The notes beneath the pieces were generated by a model. It had not been told where the DNA came from. It saw nothing but the letters and a program-made list of their open reading frames with translations, and searched no databases. Positions 56,808-64,000 of a stretch of 64,000 nt of DNA are shown here, piece after piece (the stretch's first letter is position 1; the number at the start of each line of letters is the position of its first letter). The DNA is from Cliona cf. orientalis. Its lineage: Eukaryota; Porifera; Demospongiae; Clionaida; Clionaidae. Location: assembly GCA_963930775.1 (NCBI GenBank), contig OZ005695.1:9424001-9488000 (forward strand), given 5' to 3'. A program made the translations under genes and the position numbers.

Positions 56808-59800
56808 ATGGCTGAGAACTGTTTAAAAGTGCCCTCTCTGTGCTTCTTGAAATTCATGAGGCTACTGATGGTGGTTGCAGCTGTCCTGTGGTGGGGCCCA
56901 AGGCCAGCAAGCTCACAGAGGCTACTAGGTAACAAGCTGCTATAATACTATAGTGCTGCAAGAATAATAGTATTAAACTGGGAAGTGAGAAGGATATAAT
57001 ATTATTATATTGCTAAGTGAATTCAATAAGAACTGATATCTATAATGGCTTTTTATAGTATTATGAGATCAGTGCAAATCTCTCTTAATTTAATTAGGTT
57101 GTCCCATATCAAGTCTCCAAATAGTGACCTTCAACGAGACCCTTCTCCCTCGAACCCTGGACAATATCATCCCCCAGGTCAGGTTCACCACCGGTCCCCT
57201 CGTGGGAACTTCCTTCATCAACTATGGCCCTAACCACACCGACGTCTGGTGTGCTCCAGAGCTGGAAACCTTCCCTCAGCCGCGCGTCAATCTAATCTTC
57301 ACAGAACCTGTTGTGATTGTGGGAATAATCTCCGGGGGCTACACCTATCAAACCAACGATGTGCTGGACGGGCTGAGAGAGTATGTCAGCACCTTCACTC
57401 TCCAGCATACGCTGACAGAGGCAGGGAATCAGTTTACACCTTACAGCGCTAACCTCACTGGAGGTGGAGAGCCGGTAAGCACACTGGGCTGTTAATTACC
57501 GCCAGTTACTGCATAACTGCTTCACCCATGTGTAATTACTACAGTAACTGAGAATGTTTAGATAACGATAGGTTATTATAATAATATAATGTAGCTATCT
57601 GTGACTGTTTGCCCTCTCACTAAAGAATTTGCATAATTCTATAGTGCTATAAGATTATTGCACACATCGGTGCTATAAACTCTCCTATAGAATTTTGATT
57701 TAAATATCTATGAAATATTAGAGGGCATGCTACACCACACAGCTTAGCTGCCAGAGGCTCTTAGGTGTCTTAGTCTCTCCATGTTTGGCACAATGAGCTA
57801 GCCACCTTCCTGTTTCGTGTTTCATGTTTCGTGTAGGAGTTTGTTATTGACGATCAGACAGTTGACCAGCTGGTGGTGCTTAGGAAACCATTTTCAGCCC
57901 TGAGGGTGAGGCTTCAGGTCATTGAGAGGACAAGATCACCACTCTTCAACATCACATGCTGGAGCATGGCCTTTTTTGGATGCATTGCCTCAGAAGGTAT
58001 ATAGCTATCCACGTAGTGCAAGATAATGTAACTAAGTCATCAATTCATGGACATTATAGCTAATTGGATCATGCGGCATTAATTTTAAGCATTTAATAAT
58101 GCTAAATATATAGTTAATCAATAGTGAACGTGGAAATTCATAGTCTTGTATGCATACTTGAAGTACCATTCCCTAACACTAGTACGTAAGTGCTTCAGCA
58201 GCTCACAGTCATTGACTGTTCGTGACAGGTTGGTATTGCATTGATTAGCGTGATACACTCCGCGGCATACATGATTGCACAAAATTCAACAGAATTACAT
58301 GTGACAAAAGTTATTGAGCTTCTTTAAGTCAGTTATGGAACACATGTGTTGACTGCTATGCCTACCTTGCTCACTCACTGAAAACAAACACCACACACAG
58401 CTGCTGCTTACAGCTTAAAGTGTAATAATTATCATGCTATGGCCCTGACACAGATTGCCTACCCAGGTAGCAATATTATAGACCCCATTATTGCAAAACT
58501 AAGGAATTGGTCAGTGCGTGCTAGTTATAGCAAATTTGGTAATAAATAGGTGAGTGAGGAAGTACGACGTGGTGGATGTCATGCCATGTAGCTCAGGATG
58601 GAATAATCGCATTTGCTCTAATGTCTTAACCATAAATTGATTGGTATTTTCATTAAACGCAGCTATATACGAGGACTCAGAACCAACATCTGAGGATACA
58701 CTGACCACACCCCCTCCTAATGAGGACACTCCCACTCCTTCCACGGCAACGGTCACTGTCACTACTACAGTTTTCACTACTCCTTTCTCCACCTGCACAC
58801 CTGCCCCCGCCACTCTGATCCCAGCTGGCCAATCCGCTGGCAGTCAACAAGTGGTCAGTGTTGCCATACCCGTTGCTTTGGTAACGATAATCATCGTGGT
58901 GATTGTGGTGCTGGTGGGCATAGGCGTCTGCATCAAAATTACAAGAGGGAGGAGCAAACTGCTCACGGGGAGACGTGGGATCTCCCTTTCATCGTCATTG
59001 GCAACGGCTTCAGATACGCATTATGCCAACACCGGGGCTGCTCTAAGAGGAGCTGCTCAGATCGCTGACAGCAACGTTGATAGATCGCGAGAGAGAGCTA
59101 CAACTATCAAGGCAGTGGAAAATGAGCTCTACCAACTCAGGTAAGGTTTGATAAAAATTCTTTTGCATCATGGCCAGCTACATGCTCCTTTTTCCTTGTA
59201 AACATTATGATTGAAGATAATAGACCCAACTAGTGTGTAGATACATCCCTTTGGCTTATAAACGTTAAAGATCAATAAGTATCACTATGGACCTATGGTT
59301 TGTTTATGCAGAAATGATGATTCAGTCATTTACGAAGCCATTCCGAGCTCTACAGTGACCCACAACACCATTCAAGGAAATGGCAACACCACGAACACGA
59401 TCATCAATACCTCTCCTATCTCTAGTCCTGCTATGGCTGCTATAGGAGCCGAACCGCCACCCTACTCTTCCCTGGACGTGGCCTCTCCACCCCGTCTTCC
59501 CAGCTCATCGGGGGCAGGACTCAGGTATCCCCACGTCCCATCCTCTCCACAATCTCTCACGGATCAAGAATCAGAAGAGAACTATAGCAAAGTAGAGTAC
59601 ACAGTTCCCTTTACACCAGCTGCTCAGGAGAGCCGGAGAAGACCTGATAACATACAGCTGTCTAGAAACGAGAGTTATGGCTCCCTACCACCTGTCGCAC
59701 AGCCTCACTATGCCACGCCCACTTCTGCACTCCGACTGATACCAGAGACTCAAGCTAATGCACAAGCACAACACACTGATACCGTAGCCATGGATACCAC

Positions 59801-59852
59801 CGATGAATACGAGCCTATGATGCCTATACCAGGAACAGCTGTACTCCACTGA
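56808..59852 (+). CDS. discoidin-like receptor protein G, Thr/Pro-rich stalk
   Basis: Exons 56808-56928, 57098-57474, 57837-57996, 58663-59140 and 59312-59852; 1,677 nt, 558 residues. Signal region (FMRLLMVVAAVLWWGPRPAS). The ectodomain is the most diverged of the array but keeps the plan: GCPISSLQIVTFNETLLPRT, WCAPELE, RVNLIFTEPVVIVGIISGGY, STFTLQHT, then KPFSALRVRLQV and CWSMAFFGC. A long Thr/Pro-rich stalk (TATVTVTTTVFTTPFST) suggests dense O-glycosylation. TM VVSVAIPVALVTIIIVVIVV. Tail: VIYEAI (ITIM type), ENYSKVEYTV, NESYGSL, DEYEPMMPI near the end. Intron phases 1,0,1,2 as in the other members. Confidence 0.75.
57997..58662. other. 666-bp intron of gene G
   Basis: Non-coding, no repeat or element recognised. 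Confidence 0.6.
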
Positions 59853-62800
59853 ACTGAGTAACATTGCTATAGAATCTCCTGCTGGTCATGTGATCTACAA
59901 ATAATTAGGCTATAATAATGTTATTGTCTCACTTTGAACTAAAATTTGTGATAATATTATTATTCATTAGGAAAAGGGTGCTAAGAGTTCAAATTGCTAA
60001 TTAAGCACTGAAGCTGCTAAGTGGTAGGGCAATTAACAGTTAGTAACTGTTATTGAGATGATGACACTAATGGTAAAGGGTCGTCAATCGTAAGGGCTTC
60101 ACTTCACTGCAACTCGCCCACTTCCTGTTCAATCACGCCCAGACCATATATGGCCTCGCTGTAATGTACTGCTGTATTGAAGCAGATCCGGAGTTAGCTA
60201 ATGGGACTGGCATTGTGCCACATAGTACTGCTAATGATCCTGATGCGATTAAGCTGCGCATCAAAGCATTGCACAGATACAAGGAAGCTGTACGCTAACA
60301 TGATAAATGTTTCCTGACCTGAACTTATTAAGCGCATGAACTGCTTCTGTAGCTGCTGCTACTATATACATACCTATAGTAGGTGAAGAGCTGTCTAGCC
60401 AGCCACTATTATCAGTGATGCATGCAGCCACCTTTTCAAGACTTTAATACCATGCTAGCTAACTGATCAACAAGGATGCCCTTTCTTAATTCACCAGAGC
60501 CTAAAGTTAGGAAACAATCATATTCACACTTGTAAATTATATCCAATAACTGTGGGATTATTACAACAGCGCTCCTAGTTCCATAGCTATAGCCACATAT
60601 GCAACCACAGATAAGGGATTGTGATTAGCAAATTGCATTAGCTACGTATACTGCACGTCTCATCATTCTTATTGTGCGGTCAAATTATCCTTCTCTAATC
60701 ATCCCCAATGTCATGCGTTCCCATGGAATGGCCGGCCCTGCACTGCTCTGTGCTCCATGATCAAACGCCTTATTGAGAGACTTACCCACTAATAATCACA
60801 GCCTCATTCCCAGGGCCAAAAGTTAATGATATTATTAAAATTTAATATTGCCCACTGCAAAAGATCAATCAGTGGGGAGTTTGCGGATAAGGATAATTGA
60901 TATCCTAGTTATACCCTTTAATTATTAAAAATTTAATCACGCAATGAATCGATAACAAAGTTTCTAGAGAGATAATAATATGTTTAAGAGCAGGAAAGAG
61001 AGAGAGATGCATGATATGGCATGGCATGGCACGGTGCAGGTGAAACTTCCCAGTGTATGTGAGGTCTGGAGCAGGCCAGATAGGGCACATAGCAACTACA
61101 TTCAAGTCCATTCAAGTATATTCAATTATCTACAGCAGAGACAAATTGACTCGCATGGAAAACCAGCTGCTCTGCTGGGCCAGAAATGAATAACACTAAC
61201 CAATCATCTTTGTTCCCATGCACCAGCTCCAGGCCCTGACTGCCTGACTGCCTGAGCCCATAGCCGGTGTATAGATCTATATAGGCTTTCTTTCATACCT
61301 CTAATGAATCTAATGAAGAGAGCACTAAGTCATGCACGGCCTAAGCAAGCCTAGGTGGTAGTTTTACACCTCTCATGAATGAATTTAATATTATGACATA
61401 AATATCATTAACCAAAATTTTTTATTCCATGCAAGCCAGCTAGCCTATAATATCATGACTATAATAACTATCTACCAGGTAGTAACTATCTCCTTATAGT
61501 ATATACATAATAATAATTTATTATAAGCACTTTTTGATGCATCCAATGAATGATTAGGTATAAACAAACCATTGTGTTTTCTAAATTGTACTAATGAGGT
61601 CAGGTTACTGCAAAAGCAGAGAGGGCCGGGGAAACAATTCAAGCTGGTTGGTTAGTATACCTGACCTAGTGGGTCGACTTCTTGAGAAATCGTCAGGACT
61701 TCAGAGGTGTGCAATTATCCAACCACGTCAATAGCAATTTGCTCAACCCACATAAGTGGTCAATGGCTATAGCTGCAGTGCAAAGGAAACCTTAGCGGAT
61801 TCTGAAGCACGGATACTGTAATTTAATATGAGTCTAAATGGTCAGCAGCAATTCCTAACAGTTACAGGAGGCACTGCTGACCTATATGCAACAAGGCTGA
61901 GTTTGGAGATTTCTGTGCGAGTTCGTGCCATAAAACTTTGTGCGTACTAATCTCGTTACCCATAAGGGTTGACCGTCAATAAACTCACAGCTTCCTTATA
62001 ATATCACACCAAGGAGGAGAAAGTTCGACCGGGCTCCTCTCACCCCCAGACCCAAAACATTCCAGCGTAGCATGGTGCAAATTAAGTCTAGTTATCAGAT
62101 TCTTGTCTAGTAAATGCTAAATTTCTCATCAAAATAATGAGAATATCCAATAAGCGATATGATCTTTTAATTGATTTAAATAGATGACAGAGTAAGCTGG
62201 GAAGTTATTGTAGACTTATGCATACTGACCTGACATGTTTCCATGGGGGCTCGTCGGTTTAAAGGTAAACAGCCTACAAAAACATGTACTTTGTTCGTCA
62301 GCCAGCACCCCAGCTGATCTAATTATAGCTACGCCAATTGACTGTGAACGAGTGAATCTACTCAGCACTGTAGTGTAACACCTCTTTAAGTTGAGTTTGG
62401 CCTTCCCCTGTGAATGTCAGAGCACTTACTGTTGGCAGCTGCTATTTAAGTTAGCTAGACCACATCTGAAGGTGTTGATTAGATTGCGCTAATGCATCTT
62501 CCCGGCCTGGCTTGCCAGTGCACTGAGTGGGTGGGTGTACACATTGTGACATGCACTGCACATGTATAGGTACCTACTGCAGATAATCGTGTGCTCGGAT
62601 TGTTGAGATTTCACTTTATTCATCGCCATGGGTGCATTCACGGTCATAACTCTACATTCAATTTGGTGCACTTAGCACGTACAATTTCATAATAATATTA
62701 TTAGCATGTGTTTCTGATTAATATTCCTTCTTGGCCAATTTCCATCCATCAAGGGATAACGGGAACTGTGGAATTAGACAGGAAATGCTTAGCTACACCA

Positions 62801-64000
62801 GTTCTCACAGCTTAACTCCTTGTAAGAAGCACATTAAGTACAAATTCAATTGACGGAGACACTACAAAAATATGTCTTGACGTACACTAATTAGCACGGC
62901 ATCATTGCCTCCCTTAACTCAATCCAGGCCAGGCTAGGTCCTCCCGCCCAGCGTTTCAATATTGCATGGTCTGGGGGTAAGAACGCGCAGCTTCTTCACA
63001 TTAGTAGTATGAACTGTCGACCACTCTCTGTACTTCGACTAGAATTACAAAGTTTTCACAGTTTTGAGAACACGTTGCTGGGGGATGCACTGTGAAAGTA
63101 CCTCCCTTTCCGGACCAGGTAAGCTGATAATCCTGCAAACGGGCGCTCCTCTTCTTACCGGCTAATCCGACACCGTGGGGGTTGAGGATAAACTATCAAA
63201 TTACCTGAGGCCACAATGGTTAATTAACAGGGTGGGCCTGAGGGGAGGGGAGAGTGTGAGTGTGCGTGTGCGTGTGCAAGTGCATGAAGCGATCGACTAA
63301 GTTTACAGGAATATTAGTGATGCACATAGTGATGCATGTATGTATGTTCGGTTGCACAGGAACCAATGATAAGATACATAATATAATATTGTTAGTAGGT
63401 GAACTTGCGGGTGGGAGGAGGGCACTCAAGTTTCACTAGAACAACAAATTTATACTGAAGTTGAGAAGATTTGACAGATTATAGCAGCTCAGTGTTGTAA
63501 GCGAGAGGAATTATAAAGGCCTCCTACACATTGCTCTATATCGGTACTGCCGGATCAAAACTAATACTGAAGCTGTATTCTTATTTCTATAATACTTGGT
63601 TCCTAGGCTCTTGGTTTAAGCAGCTGCTGAGTGTTGCCATTGTGCAGTCCAAGTGCATCATCTTATGTGGGAGAGATTATGCAATTAGTGGTTAACTCAC
63701 CATGGCAACTTGTTGCTAGGGGGAGGTCAGTGGGGGGAGGAAACACACATCTGATACACCATGATATCTCGTGCCAGTTGTTTGCAACAGCCACAAGTGG
63801 CTATAGAGTAGCTAGTAGTAGTCCCAGGGCACACTGCAGCTGGTCTAGAATGGGGAGAATCCAGCCTTCAAGTCTAATATGGCCAATGTCTCTCACTCGA
63901 TATTTGTCCTAGAAGTTAAGATCACACATATTAGGGTTCTTGTATAGTAAAGGGTGTTCATCTGTGTATGCTTGATATTGTATTAAAGTTTATTTATTAA
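59853..64000. other. gene-poor right end
   Basis: About 4.1 kb without a recognisable gene apart from one coding-like island near 60072-60299. A+T-rich, with scattered TAGCTA and ATGCATG words and a short GTGTGCGTGTGC tract near 63255. No RNA gene, terminal repeats or CRISPR-like array seen. It may hold regulatory DNA or the long intron or UTR of a gene beyond the window. Confidence 0.5.
60072..60299 (+). other. coding-like island of unknown origin
   Basis: A frame of about 70 codons ending with TAA reads FTSLQLAHFLFNHAQTIYGL, then VMYCCIEADPELANGTG and IKLRIKALHRYKEAVR. Its composition looks like protein rather than random A+T-rich DNA. No good start codon or splice partner is visible. It could be a last exon, a gene remnant, or chance. 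The bases just before it (GGTAAAGGGTCGTCAATCG) resemble the MITE family 2 core. Confidence 0.3.

Noticed and set aside
42971-59852. Possibility that the array encodes DDR-type receptor tyrosine kinases
   Set aside because: No kinase motifs (GxGxxG, HRD, DFG) in any tail; each tail ends in a stop soon after the tyrosine motifs.
1-64000. Virus-like or LTR elements
   Set aside because: No reverse transcriptase, integrase, capsid or long terminal repeat signal was visible on either strand.

Overview
The window looks like nuclear DNA of an early-branching animal, most likely a demosponge. It is A+T-rich, genes are dense, many introns are 45-120 nt, and there are miniature inverted-repeat elements and frequent TACATGTA-type words. 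It carries animal and ciliary genes (MEIG1, a CFAP97D-type protein, a WDR49/WDR64-type protein, ZZEF1). The organism call is inference. I saw no CRISPR array, rRNA, tRNA or virus-like element.

Left part (1-30 kb), conserved genes. On the + strand runs the 3' part of a giant ZZEF1-like gene, about 54 exons, ending at 16723. An intronless six-TM membrane-protein gene (3489-4715) lies inside one of its introns. Tail-to-tail with it is a leucine-rich-repeat gene (17068-19066, minus). That gene shares a 226-bp divergent promoter with MEIG1 (19293-19796), and the promoter holds a full match to an RFX X-box, the ciliary promoter element. An ENT4/PMAT-type SLC29 transporter (20170-22393, minus) is head-to-head with a WDR49/WDR64-like EF-hand/WD40 gene (22761-29999). 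One exon of the latter is bracketed by long inverted repeats.

Right part (30.4-60 kb), the accessory region. Eight single-pass membrane proteins lie on the + strand. Seven tandem genes (A-G, 42971-59852) each encode a signal peptide, one discoidin (F5/8 type C) domain split by a phase-0 intron, one transmembrane helix and a tyrosine-rich tail. Their intron phases match (1, 0, 1, 2). The larger gene at 30476-41260 (1,504 residues) has the same opening phases and an ectodomain ending like a discoidin domain, so I place it as a diverged member. Tails carry motifs matching ITIM, ITSM, NPxY and YxN consensuses, a shared NESYxx[V/L] motif and a shared C-terminal EYAYP motif, but no kinase domain. 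A CFAP97D-type gene on the minus strand (41654-42707) sits inside the array.

The array shows ongoing birth-and-death: a chimeric gene (D), a recent duplication (E/F) whose copied block carried the 3' end of D, a 243-bp tail repeat in E multiplying ITSM/ITIM-like motifs, a symmetric exon in E destroyed by an insertion yet skippable in frame, a damaged splice acceptor in A and a GC-AG intron in B. This is what one would expect of a rapidly evolving surface-recognition locus, possibly allorecognition or immunity; that role is inference. The last 4 kb holds no recognisable gene, only one short coding-like island.
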